Made by a program: the position numbers and the translations under genes. DNA of 53,913 nt from Methanoculleus sp. UBA374. GTDB taxonomy: Archaea > Halobacteriota > Methanomicrobia > Methanomicrobiales > Methanoculleaceae. Location: positions 284,665-338,577 of the forward strand of contig DAYL01000033.1 of the NCBI GenBank assembly GCA_002508705.1. Direction: 5' to 3'. This document shows, in pieces, positions 1-8,385 of the stretch; position 1 is the stretch's first letter, and every line of letters starts with the position of its first letter. The notes under the pieces were generated by a model. It was given only the letters and a program-made list of their open reading frames with translations, was not told the origin of the DNA and made no database searches.

Positions 1-1
1 A

Positions 2-47
2 TGCACCCGCCGTTCCGCCGGGTGCACCTCGAAACCCTTCGGGTTTC
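2..47. repeat. Two tandem hairpins at left edge
   Basis: Two inverted repeats stand back to back. TGCACCCG (2-9) pairs with CGGGTGCA (19-26) around a 9-base loop, and GAAACCC (31-37) pairs with GGGTTTC (41-47) around TTC. Neither is followed by a T-run, so a classical terminator is not obvious on either strand. The second hairpin resembles another at 26875-26891. This stretch lies downstream of the minus-strand gene ending at 194, so it could also form the 3' end of that transcript. Bases 48-193 hold nothing I can name. Confidence 0.5.
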
Positions 48-193
48 TCCCGCTCCGGCTGCTCTACGGCCCGCAAGGATTCGCCGTGCCGATGCCGAGT
101 CCGCTTGCATCACCGGCCTTGGGTGCCGGAGACGTCGATCCTGTTCTTGAGGACCGGAACGGTGCCCGGCTCTTCCGTCTCGGAGACTGTATA

Positions 194-1873
194 CTATCGG
201 ATCCCGTGCTGTTGCCTGGCCCGAGATCCGTTGAGCTGGCGCAATTTCTCACGGACCTCTTCGATGAGGGGCAGAAGCGCATAGTCGATACAGGAATCCT
301 CAACCCAGAGGGGAGATGCACCGACCAGGGCGATGTAAGTGTCGGCCGTGGCAAACGCTGTTTCAACCCAGTCTTCAGATCGGAGCACGATCTTCCGTGC
401 ATCCATACCCGGCTCGTATATGTTGTCGAGCGAGAACAGGACCGTATCTCCGTCACCGGGAGCGAGGATTATGGTCCGCGGGCCCGGGGTAGTCAGGTCG
501 AACACATACGCCTTTCCTTCAAGGTAATTCTTGATGCTGAAGAAGAGCCCCACCACAAACAGGGTCGCGACGAGGGGGCTGTCGCAGTCGATGCCCTCGA
601 ACAACACCTGCCCGTCAACCGAGGGAGAGAACCTGAACAAAGGACGTTCCGGCGTTTCACCTTCAAGGAGGGTGACCCCGAACGAGATACGGGACACGCC
701 CCCTTCCGGAGGAGGAGAGAGAAAACGGCGGTATGCACGCCAGGCGCAATCCACCAGAGCATCGTAGTCGAGGAGCTGCCCGTCGCCCGGTCGAACGTCC
801 CGGCGGCGGCAGCACCGCATCAGTTCGTTCCGGCGGTCGGCAAGTATCCGGGGGTATGGGGTCCTGCTCAGATGAGGGTGGACCTCAAGCGCCTGCCGGA
901 GGTACCGGTCTACCGTATCGATTACAGCCTTCATATAATCCTCTGTCCTCACCGCCATCGCCGGTATGACGACGGTATCCGATTCCAGCGCCGAGATCTT
1001 CAGTAGGTCGCGGCTGCAGGGCTCAAGAACGAGACGGGGTCCGGAGGAAGAGCAGGGCCGGATGACGACGGTCTCCCCATCGAGCAGTTCAAGGCCCGAC
1101 TGAGTGAACACTCCTAGAAGAGAGGGAAGGGATGCTTCTCTGAAATGAGGGCCATGGCTGCCGGCCTCTCCCGGGAACGTGTAGTTTTCGCCGATCTTCA
1201 GGGAAAATGAACCTCGCTGATTGAGCCAGGCACGCCAAGGGGCGCTCTCAACATCCTGCCATAACTGATTCCACCAGGATCTTTCCCGTGAGGGATCCGC
1301 CCGGTACCTCTGCACGGAAATATCCTCGTCGATGAAGAACTCGAGAGTGAACGGTGTTACGGTCTCCTCCCCGGATGCGTCCTTCGTATCGGTATCCGGC
1401 AGGGAGGCGTTCGGTCCACGATCCAGCTCATGAATCTCTTTGAGATCCGTGCGAGCCGTCCGGACGTAGACATAGTCTCCTTCACGAAACTCTGCCGGGT
1501 CCTTCTTCGAGAGATCGACCTCGATCGTGCCGGTACCGAAGTCCACGAGGCCGTGGCGCCGTTCATAGGTGCCGTGACGCGCGGTCCAGCTCATGACGAT
1601 GACGCCCCAGACCTCGAGCGAAGAGGAACTGCCGGGCAGAACCCGTTGAACCTGTTCCGGCACCCTCTCGACGACCTTGCTTATACCCCCGGAGATCTCG
1701 ATCGCCGCTTTTTTCCAGAGCAGCGAGAGCGGACTGTCCCGATAGTCATTAAACAGCTCGAGCCCGGCGCCGTCCTGCATCTCCACCGTAACCCATGCGC
1801 CGTAGGGTTTGCCCATATAGAGAGCATCGGGCTCGATCTTCAGAACCCTGCCCCTGAGCGGATTCGGGATCAC
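194..1873 (-). CDS. Unknown protein, 559 aa, coupled to upstream gene
   Basis: I do not recognise a family. The reading frame is open back to 2458, but only the part from about residue 1 of this call looks protein-like; further upstream it is the Arg-rich shadow of the neighbouring gene. I place the start at a GTG whose last two bases are the first two of the neighbour's TGA stop (GTGA overlap), which suggests translational coupling. The protein is soluble, with no signal peptide or membrane segment. It mixes beta-rich stretches (for example REGDYVYVRT, KAYVFDLTTPGPRTIILAPG) with an Arg-rich helical middle that includes MRCCRRRD. A frameshift joining it to the upstream gene into one polypeptide of about 820 residues is the alternative reading. 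Confidence 0.7.
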   Translation of the reverse strand: MIPNPLRGRVLKIEPDALYMGKPYGAWVTVEMQDGAGLELFNDYRDSPLSLLWKKAAIEISGGISKVVERVPEQVQRVLPGSSSSLEVWGVIVMSWTARHGTYERRHGLVDFGTGTIEVDLSKKDPAEFREGDYVYVRTARTDLKEIHELDRGPNASLPDTDTKDASGEETVTPFTLEFFIDEDISVQRYRADPSRERSWWNQLWQDVESAPWRAWLNQRGSFSLKIGENYTFPGEAGSHGPHFREASLPSLLGVFTQSGLELLDGETVVIRPCSSSGPRLVLEPCSRDLLKISALESDTVVIPAMAVRTEDYMKAVIDTVDRYLRQALEVHPHLSRTPYPRILADRRNELMRCCRRRDVRPGDGQLLDYDALVDCAWRAYRRFLSPPPEGGVSRISFGVTLLEGETPERPLFRFSPSVDGQVLFEGIDCDSPLVATLFVVGLFFSIKNYLEGKAYVFDLTTPGPRTIILAPGDGDTVLFSLDNIYEPGMDARKIVLRSEDWVETAFATADTYIALVGASPLWVEDSCIDYALLPLIEEVREKLRQLNGSRARQQHGIR

Positions 1874-2649
1874 CGGTCCCGACCCCGCCGAGGAGAAAGA
1901 GCGCCCTGCATCCAGAGAACCCCCTGGATGTCGTCGCCCACGCGGGGCACGTAGCCGCCCGTCACGTACTCGGCCGCGTACAGGGCGATATCGATGTCGC
2001 GGCGGTATTCGCCGTCTTCGTCCCGCAACCGACAGAGCGGAACGATAAGGCGGTAAAAGGTTTTTCCGCAGAAACGAACCCTCTCCACATCTTTTACGGG
2101 AGAATAAAAGGCAAAATCGTCGATATCCCCCTCCGGCAGAGGGACGTAGGCGGCCATGTTCCGGGTAACGACCTCTCTTCCGCCCCGGTCGGCGATTGTA
2201 CGCGGTTCGGCCCTGTACAGCACGTAAACGAAGGCCGCCAGGGCGAACGGGTAGGTATCGCCCGTCCGATATGCCCCTGCATTCCGGTAGTAGCGCACGT
2301 CGAAGAATCTCATGACGGCATCGTCGAGCGAGCCGACTATCTGCCCTTCGATCCCGTTTGCCCATTCTTCGACACCGTGCAGCCTCACCTCGTGGACGAC
2401 GCCGTCCACGGCCACAGGGTATCCCGTGGAGATCGTTCGATCGACGGTGACGGCGCATGCAGTGAGGCGATCGGATTCCGGGATGTATGCGGAGATCTCG
2501 CGTCCGTTCGACTCACGGGTCTCGGGCGTCGCCGCTTCGTTTACCGCCCATGCGAGTATCCGGCGGACCTCTTCCATGGATCGCGTGACGCAACCCCAAT
2601 GGTTCCCGTGGCCTCCCGGTTTCTTACCGCCACTGTTCGTCAAACCCAT
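1870..2649 (-). CDS. Unknown protein, 259 aa, first of a coupled pair
   Basis: No family is recognised. The start is well supported: AAAGGAGGG lies 7 bases before the ATG, and a TATA-like TGTATACCT is centred near 2675. The protein has no signal peptide. It begins with a Gly/Lys-rich tail and then becomes a mixed alpha/beta protein with many Tyr, Phe and Val residues, ending in a segment with VGDDIQGVLWMQG that looks like a small beta barrel. It overlaps the next gene by four bases (GTGA), so the two are probably made together and may interact. What they do cannot be read from the sequence. Confidence 0.75.
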   Translation of the reverse strand: MGLTNSGGKKPGGHGNHWGCVTRSMEEVRRILAWAVNEAATPETRESNGREISAYIPESDRLTACAVTVDRTISTGYPVAVDGVVHEVRLHGVEEWANGIEGQIVGSLDDAVMRFFDVRYYRNAGAYRTGDTYPFALAAFVYVLYRAEPRTIADRGGREVVTRNMAAYVPLPEGDIDDFAFYSPVKDVERVRFCGKTFYRLIVPLCRLRDEDGEYRRDIDIALYAAEYVTGGYVPRVGDDIQGVLWMQGALSPRRGRDR

Positions 2650-2947
2650 CGGATGACCCTCCTTTCAGGAGTTGGTTTAGGTATACACAGAGAGTTACTC
2701 CGCGCCGGATAACTCTTTCCTTTCTCTTGTTCGACCGAACGCTCCAGGATATGAAAAACCAACCCCGGTTTTCAGATGTCCCGGTCTCCGCCGCCTTTGA
2801 CGCCGATCTCGGTGAGGTCATGATCGCGGCGGTCAGGTGTTGTTTTACGCCGATCGGTCCCTCCAGGGCGCCATCGGCGGCAGGTCGCCTGCTGTACGGA
2901 AGATCGAGCACATAGCGCGGGCCTGTCGGGTGCTCAAGGATGAGGCA
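2650..2947. other. Gene-free stretch with promoter of the unknown pair
   Basis: This interval separates two minus-strand genes. Near its left end it holds the Shine-Dalgarno sequence (57-65 of the 2600s block) and a TATA-like element at about 2671-2680 for the gene starting at 2649. The remaining 250 bases contain only short unconvincing reading frames on both strands. Confidence 0.5.
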
Positions 2948-3928
2948 TTACTTCGGTCGGATCACCCGGAGCGCGATCTTCCCGGGATGGTGGAGATCAA
3001 GATACCGGTGAGCGTCGGCCGCACGATCCAGGGGAAACACCCGGTCGATATGAGGTTTTACGGCACCGGACTCGATAAAAGAGCCAAGTCTCCGTATAAT
3101 GTCCGGCCCGGGCTCTGCATTATACCCGTTGATCCTGACGTCCGGCCGGGGTTGCGGTTCCGGGTGGATACCGTTGGGGAAGACGACCCTTCCGCCGCTG
3201 CGGACGCAGGAAACGACCTCTCCGGCCCCCTCACCGCCCGCGGTGAGCAGGGCGGCGTCGAGCTCTCCAAACCCGAACGAACGTATCGCGGATGAGATCT
3301 TGTCCCTTCGTCCGTCTATAACGCAATCGATACCGAGCCTCTTCACCAGAGCGACACCGTCTCTCCCGGATGCGACCGCGAAGACCCGCGCTCCCATCTG
3401 CCGTGCAAGTTGTACCGCCACGTGCCCGACGCCCCCGCTTGCTCCGAAGACCGCCACCGACTCGCCCCGCCCGAGGTTCAGCACATCGGCAAGCCCGCGC
3501 AGCGCCGTGATACCGGCACCCGATATAACGCTTGCCTGCTCTGCCGTCAGATCTTCCGGGGTGAGCGAGACGTAGCCTGCATCGACTGCAGCGAACTCCG
3601 CGTAGAAGCCGCCCTTCGGGTTCAGGAATTCCGGGGCGTAGACATGGTCGTCAGTCTTGAAGCGGGATACCCCCTCGCCGACTGAGGCGATACTGCCAGC
3701 GCCTTCCGATCCTAAGACATACGGAAACCGGGTCTCGATCCCGAGCATCCGGGCGTATCCTCCCTCACGCTCAAACGGGTCCCATGCGCCGACACTGGCA
3801 TACTCCACCCGGATTAAGACCTCTCCGGGGGCGATCTCGGGTATGGGGACCTCCTGCACCACAAGTTCTTCGGGGCCTCCGAACCTGTTGATCACGGCGG
3901 CCTGCATTGTTTCTCCGGCCTGTTTCAT
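2948..3928 (-). CDS. NADPH:quinone oxidoreductase-like MDR protein
   Basis: A 326-residue medium-chain dehydrogenase/reductase of the zinc-free quinone oxidoreductase type. Residues 1-125 form the GroES-like domain with GEVLIRVEYASVGAWDPF and the GSEGAG turn. The Rossmann domain carries GASGGVG at 162-168 (the NADPH-binding AxxGGVG motif) and lacks the catalytic zinc Cys/His of alcohol dehydrogenases. Members reduce quinones, enones or other small carbonyls with NADPH; the substrate here is unknown. The ATG at 3928 has AGGGAG nine bases upstream; an internal ATG at 3907 is also possible. It stands alone, divergent from rsgA. Confidence 0.9.
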   Translation of the reverse strand: MKQAGETMQAAVINRFGGPEELVVQEVPIPEIAPGEVLIRVEYASVGAWDPFEREGGYARMLGIETRFPYVLGSEGAGSIASVGEGVSRFKTDDHVYAPEFLNPKGGFYAEFAAVDAGYVSLTPEDLTAEQASVISGAGITALRGLADVLNLGRGESVAVFGASGGVGHVAVQLARQMGARVFAVASGRDGVALVKRLGIDCVIDGRRDKISSAIRSFGFGELDAALLTAGGEGAGEVVSCVRSGGRVVFPNGIHPEPQPRPDVRINGYNAEPGPDIIRRLGSFIESGAVKPHIDRVFPLDRAADAHRYLDLHHPGKIALRVIRPK

Positions 3929-4038
3929 CGTCGCTCTCCCTGTGAGTTAGGGACAGTCGCCCATAAAGGCGACGGCGGCCGACAACCGCGACCGCAAAGC
4001 ACTTGTCGCTTCGCATGCCACCCAATTTATGGTTTTTT

Positions 4039-5133
4039 ATGAGCCAATCCACTTCCCGGTGCAAAGAACAGCATCCCTGTACGCTTGAAGACCTCGGCTG
4101 GACAAAAGAGCACGATGCGGCGTTCTCGAAGTACGCCGGCCCGTATCTCGCCGGCCGCGTGGCCTGCCGGCAGAAGACCGTATGGGACGTGCTCGTCGAC
4201 GGCGGGTCCGTCACGGCCGGGGTCTCCGGAGCATTGCGAAAAATCGGCCGCTTTCCCGCAGTGGGGGATTTTGTCGTACTGCTGAACCAGCCGGAGGCCG
4301 GAACCTCGATGATCGTCGATATCCTCCCGCAGAAAACCCGGTTTGCACGGGGAACGCCGGGACGCGAAGGCGCCGACCAGGTCATCGCGGCGAATATCGA
4401 TACGGTCTTCATCGTCACGGCCGCCGGCCGAGACCTTAACGCCCGCCGGATCGAACGTTTTCTCGCGATCACCCACGCATCCGGCGCCTGCCCGGTGGTC
4501 GTCATCAACAAATCCGATCTCGCGGACGATCCCGTAGCGCTCGCCGACGAGATCACCTCGATCTCGCCCGGCATACCGGTCATCCCGATCAGCGCTGTGA
4601 GTGGGGAAGGCGTCGATCGGCTCGATCCGTACCTGTCGCCACGAACAACGATCGCCCTCATCGGCTCGTCGGGTGTCGGCAAATCCACCCTGATCAACCG
4701 GCTCGTGGGCCGGCCGGTGCAGGCGACCTCGCATACCCGCGACTATGACGATAGAGGGCGGCACACCACGACCGTCCGCCAGCTCTTCGTCCTCGCCGGC
4801 GGGGCGCTCATGATCGACAACCCCGGTCTGCGGGAGGTCGGTATCGGTACGGCATCCGCCGGTATCGCCGATACGTTCCCCGACATTCTCGAACTCGCGG
4901 AGGGCTGCAGGTTCTCGGACTGCCGGCACGAAGAGGAGCCGGGCTGTGCAGTGCAGGCGGCCGTCGCGGACGGAACCCTCTCAGCGTCACGGCTGAATAG
5001 TTTCCACCGGCTGATGCGGGAACTCGCATTCGAACGGGACAAAGAGGAGATCGGGCTTGTCCGGCTTGAAAAGAAGCGCTGGAAAGAAATTGGAAAAATT
5101 GCAAGGGATTTTGCGAAGACAAAGGGGAGGTAG
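4039..5133 (+). CDS. rsgA: Ribosome small-subunit-dependent GTPase RsgA
   Basis: A circularly permuted GTPase that in bacteria assists late maturation of the 30S subunit. In the 364-residue version starting at ATG 4039 the order is an OB-fold (about 35-105), then G4 NKSD (157-160), G1 GSSGVGKST (209-217) and G3 DNPGLRE (260-266), then the zinc knuckle with C290, C295, H297 and C303 in the YjeQ spacing C-x4-C-x-H-x5-C. The frame stays open upstream to a TTG at 4003 and an ATG at 4015; none of the three starts has a clear Shine-Dalgarno. RsgA is mainly bacterial, so its presence in an archaeon suggests past transfer. It is monocistronic. Confidence 0.92.
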   Translation: MSQSTSRCKEQHPCTLEDLGWTKEHDAAFSKYAGPYLAGRVACRQKTVWDVLVDGGSVTAGVSGALRKIGRFPAVGDFVVLLNQPEAGTSMIVDILPQKTRFARGTPGREGADQVIAANIDTVFIVTAAGRDLNARRIERFLAITHASGACPVVVINKSDLADDPVALADEITSISPGIPVIPISAVSGEGVDRLDPYLSPRTTIALIGSSGVGKSTLINRLVGRPVQATSHTRDYDDRGRHTTTVRQLFVLAGGALMIDNPGLREVGIGTASAGIADTFPDILELAEGCRFSDCRHEEEPGCAVQAAVADGTLSASRLNSFHRLMRELAFERDKEEIGLVRLEKKRWKEIGKIARDFAKTKGR

Positions 5134-5236
5134 CGGCCGTCCGGTTCAGCACCGCGGCTGCAAACCGACCCCCGGCATCTCCCGGAGGGGGAAAGGAGGG
5201 CCCATCGGATGAAAAACCGCCTCCCGGGCAGCAAGG

Positions 5237-5986
5237 TCAGCCGTTCTTCCGCAGGATGAAGAACTCGTAGCCGTACTCGTCGGCATGCTCCCGGTAGACG
5301 GCGGCCTCCCGTTCGGCGAACTCAATTTGCGCCTTCGCTTCGGGATTGCCGGCGACTTTCGGCCGCAGGTCTTCTATCCGCGTGTGGACCGGCACATAGT
5401 AATTCTCCCACCACGCGGACTTCGGGAGCGGGAAGGTCGCGACGACCTCATAGCCGGCATCTTCGGCGATCGCGCAGGTCTCCCGGACCGTTTTTATCGC
5501 CGGGTAGCAGTCGTTCCAGAACGCCGCCGCCTCCGGCGAGGGGGTTTCGGTGAACCAAACAGATTCGGTGAGGCAGAGGTAGCCGCCCGGCCGGAGGAGC
5601 CGCTTCCACGAGGCGAGCCCCTTCTCGAACCCCACGACAAAGATCGAGCCCTCCGCCCAGAGGACGTCGAACGTTGCATCGGGAAATGGCAGGTCGTCCA
5701 TCGAGGCCCGGAGGGGGACGATCCGGCCGCCCACCCCGGCCGATGCCGCGCTCCGGGCGAGGTCGTCGAGGAACGGCTGGTGGACGTCGACGGCGGTAAT
5801 GTGGCAGCCCGGGCAGATCCGGGCCAGCTCGACGGTCTGCATCCCGGCCCCGCACCCGATGTCCAGGATCTCCGGCCGGGCGGGAAGGTCGGCAAGCATC
5901 GAGAAGGCCTTCCGGGTGCATGCGTTGCTCCCCGGCCCCTGGCGGGGCAGGTTCTCGTGCAGGGTAAAAACGAAAGGAGTGTCCAT
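5237..5986 (-). CDS. Class I SAM-dependent methyltransferase
   Basis: A 249-residue methyltransferase with the seven-strand fold. Motif I is LDIGCGAGMQ at 41-50, followed by an acidic residue at the end of strand 2 (TAVDVHQ), and then the DALW/LRPGG region (FDVLWAEGSI, LLRPGGYLCL). It methylates an unidentified small molecule or protein; the C-terminal part, with WWENYYVP, resembles UbiE/MenG-like proteins of unassigned function. The frame is open to 6220, but the upstream part overlaps the divergent M24 gene and is compositionally poor, so I use the ATG at 5986. It converges with rsgA. Confidence 0.88.
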   Translation of the reverse strand: MDTPFVFTLHENLPRQGPGSNACTRKAFSMLADLPARPEILDIGCGAGMQTVELARICPGCHITAVDVHQPFLDDLARSAASAGVGGRIVPLRASMDDLPFPDATFDVLWAEGSIFVVGFEKGLASWKRLLRPGGYLCLTESVWFTETPSPEAAAFWNDCYPAIKTVRETCAIAEDAGYEVVATFPLPKSAWWENYYVPVHTRIEDLRPKVAGNPEAKAQIEFAEREAAVYREHADEYGYEFFILRKNG

Positions 5987-6123
5987 GGGAGTAGTGCGCG
6001 GTTCGGCTTTATAACCCATGTGGTCGGCATTGCCTCCGGTCGGCGGGAGAGGAACGGGACGGCCCCGACTGCCGGAACCCGCATCCCGCCAGAGCCAAAT
6101 ACCATCGCCGCCCAACCATAGGT

Positions 6124-7317
6124 ATGGACCAGCGAACCCCCGCCTCCGAACTCCGCGACCGCATGGAGCGGTTTCGAGATCGCATGGGCGCGGAGAACCC
6201 CACATGGGAACTTGCCGCAATCTTTGGCAGGGTGAACCAGTTCTACCTCACCGGAACTATGCAGGACGGGGTGCTCCTCATCCCCCGCGACGGAGAGGCG
6301 GTGCTCCGGGTGCGCCGGAGTTTCGAGCGGGCATTGGACGAGTCCTTCTTCTCCGATATCCGGCCGATGAAGAGTTTTCGCGATGCGGCATGCGGGATGG
6401 GCGCCTGCCCGGAAACGGTCCATGTAGATACGGAGGTGGTGCCCCTCGCGCTGCTCGAACGCTTCCGGAAGTATTTCCCCTTCAGGGAGGCGGGATCGCT
6501 CGATACGCAGGCAGCGGCAGTCCGGGCAAAGAAGAGCGCCTACGAACTCGCGATCATGGAGCGGGCAGGCAAAATCCACCGGCACGCACTGGAGGACTGC
6601 GTCCCCGGAATGCTCTGGGAGGGGATGAGCGAGGCCGAACTCGGGGGCGAAGTCTTCTCTCTCATGGTCCGGGAGGGGCACCATGGCATAGCCCGGTTCG
6701 GGCGGTTCGGGACGGAGATGGTGCTCGGACAACTCGGCTTCGGGGAGAACTCTCTCTACCCGACCAGCTTCGACGGACCGGGCGGATGTTACGGAGCGGC
6801 TCCCGGTGCACCGGTCCTCGGCAGCATGGGTCGGACGCTTAAATCCGGCGACCTGGTCTTCGTCGACTGCGCATGCGGGGTGCAGGGCTACCACACCGAC
6901 AAGACGGTGACGTATATGTTCGGGCGATCGCTTCCCGATGAGGCGATAGAGGCCCATCACCGGTGCGTGGAGATCTAGGACGAAGCGGCTTCGATGCTGC
7001 GGCCGGGGACCGCACCCTCGGAGATCTACGAAGCGATACTCGACGGTTTAAACCCGAAATTTCTGGAAGACTTCATGGGGTTCGGCGACCGGCAGGCACA
7101 GTTCCTGGGCCACGGCGTCGGCCTCTGCGTGGACGAGACACCCGTGATCGCGCGGGGCTTCGACGAACCGCTCGAGGAGGGGCTGGTGTTCGCCCTCGAA
7201 CCCAAGAAGGGAGTCCGGGGTGTCGGGATGGTCGGGATCGAGAATACCTTCGTGGTCGCCCGCGGGGGCGGCAGGTGCATCACTGGAACGAATGCCGGCC
7301 TGATCCCGGTGTACTGA
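6124..7317 (+). pseudogene. M24 aminopeptidase/prolidase, interrupted by in-frame TAG
   Basis: Read through, this would be a 397-codon Xaa-Pro dipeptidase-like metallopeptidase with a creatinase N-domain (1-150) and a pita-bread domain. All five expected metal ligands are present: D248, D259, H330, E359 and E373. Codon 285 is TAG (6976-6978), separating the two Asp ligands from the His and two Glu ligands, so neither half could be active. The frame is otherwise intact on both sides, and relatives would be expected to carry a sense codon such as CAG (Gln) here: a single C-to-T change. TAG is an ordinary stop in this window (rsgA, dacZ and the ABC permease end in it), which argues against recoding. 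Confidence 0.8.
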
Positions 7318-7384
7318 GGCGGGAGAGCGGACCCTTCCGCGGGTCGCGCCCTCCGCCTCCCGGTCCCGGAAGTTCGTTCCTCTC

Positions 7385-8248
7385 CTACGCGGGAGGTCCG
7401 GCAACCGGCTGGACCTGCTGCTCAAGGAAGTCCAGCACCTCGCGGTTGACGATCTCCGCGTGGGTCCAGGTGATCCCGTGCGGCCCGCCCTCGATCACCA
7501 CCAGGCGACTTCCCTCGATCAGTTCATGGGTGCGTCTGCCAGATATGGCGAAGGGCACGATACGATCCGCATCGCCGTGAATCACCAGGACCGGAACGTC
7601 GATGCTCGCAAGATCGTTCCGGAAATCGGTCAACCACGCCGAGACACAGTCGAGTGTGCCCCGGGGAGAGGCGGCCGCTGCGACGTTCCAGCTGAGGCGG
7701 ACGACCTCGTCGCTGACACGGACGCCCCCGAAGGTATCGACGTTATAGAAGTCCGAGAGGAACCCGGAGAGGAAGGCCGGACGGTCGGCGGCGATGCTCT
7801 CCATGAACCCGTCGAAGACGCTGCCTTCGATACCTTCGGGGTTGTCGGATGTCTTCAGGAGGAACGGCGGGATCGCGGATATGAAGACGGCCCGTTCCAC
7901 GCGCTCGCTCCCGTAGGTGCCGAGATAGCGGGCGACCTCTCCGCCGCCCATCGAGAACCCGACGAGCGTGGCGTCGGTTAGGTCGAGTTCCGTCATGAGT
8001 TTATGCAGGTCCCCGGCCAGGGTATCGTAGTCGTAGCCATAGGTCGGTTTCGCGGAGTTGCCGAACCCTCTGCGGTCGTAGACGATGACGCGGTAGCCTG
8101 AATCAAGCAGCACCGAGACCTGCTTCTCCCAGGATTTGCTGGAGAGCGGCCAGCCGTGGATCAGGACGACCGGCTTACCCGTGCCGTGGTCCTCATAATA
8201 GAGGTCGATGGTGCCCGAGTTTTCTTTATCAACGGTGATATAGGACAT
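7385..8248 (-). CDS. Alpha/beta hydrolase, haloperoxidase/esterase type
   Basis: A 287-residue cofactor-free haloperoxidase or aryl-esterase homologue. The oxyanion-hole segment HGWPLSSKSW starts at 31, the nucleophile elbow GFSMGG places Ser99, and the acid and base are Asp228 (HGDADRIVP) and His257 (GGPHG). Such enzymes hydrolyse esters and can catalyse perhydrolysis; the natural substrate is unknown. GGAGG stands eight bases before the ATG, and CTATAAATAG at 8288-8297 is a good archaeal TATA box at the right distance. The gene is monocistronic and convergent with the broken M24 gene. Confidence 0.9.
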   Translation of the reverse strand: MSYITVDKENSGTIDLYYEDHGTGKPVVLIHGWPLSSKSWEKQVSVLLDSGYRVIVYDRRGFGNSAKPTYGYDYDTLAGDLHKLMTELDLTDATLVGFSMGGGEVARYLGTYGSERVERAVFISAIPPFLLKTSDNPEGIEGSVFDGFMESIAADRPAFLSGFLSDFYNVDTFGGVRVSDEVVRLSWNVAAAASPRGTLDCVSAWLTDFRNDLASIDVPVLVIHGDADRIVPFAISGRRTHELIEGSRLVVIEGGPHGITWTHAEIVNREVLDFLEQQVQPVAGPPA

Positions 8249-8287
8249 AATGATACCTCCTCTTCCGCGGGGTCCCGGGACGTATCA

Positions 8288-8297
8288 CTATAAATAG
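8288..8297 (-). promoter_or_regulatory. TATA box of the alpha/beta hydrolase gene
   Basis: CTATAAATAG lies 40 bases before the hydrolase start codon, so transcription would begin about 15 bases before it, leaving just enough leader for the GGAGG site. The element is nearly symmetrical and might also serve weakly in the other direction. Confidence 0.5.
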
Positions 8298-8385
8298 TTG
8301 TGGTCCGGTTCCCGGAACAAATCGCAGAAGGGTTCGCTGAGAACAGAAAACCTAATATCTGCAACAGTCTAAGGCCTGATTAGCA

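Noticed and set aside
194..2458. One 754-residue minus-strand frame
   Set aside because: Its first 190 codons are an Arg-rich shadow of the gene at 1870-2649; only the part after the GTGA overlap looks coding.
5494..6960. 488-residue minus-strand frame over two genes
   Set aside because: It runs across the methyltransferase and the M24 gene in the wrong frame and matches no family.
6124..7317. TAG read as pyrrolysine
   Set aside because: TAG is used as an ordinary stop by several intact genes here, and M24 peptidases are not known pyrrolysine proteins.
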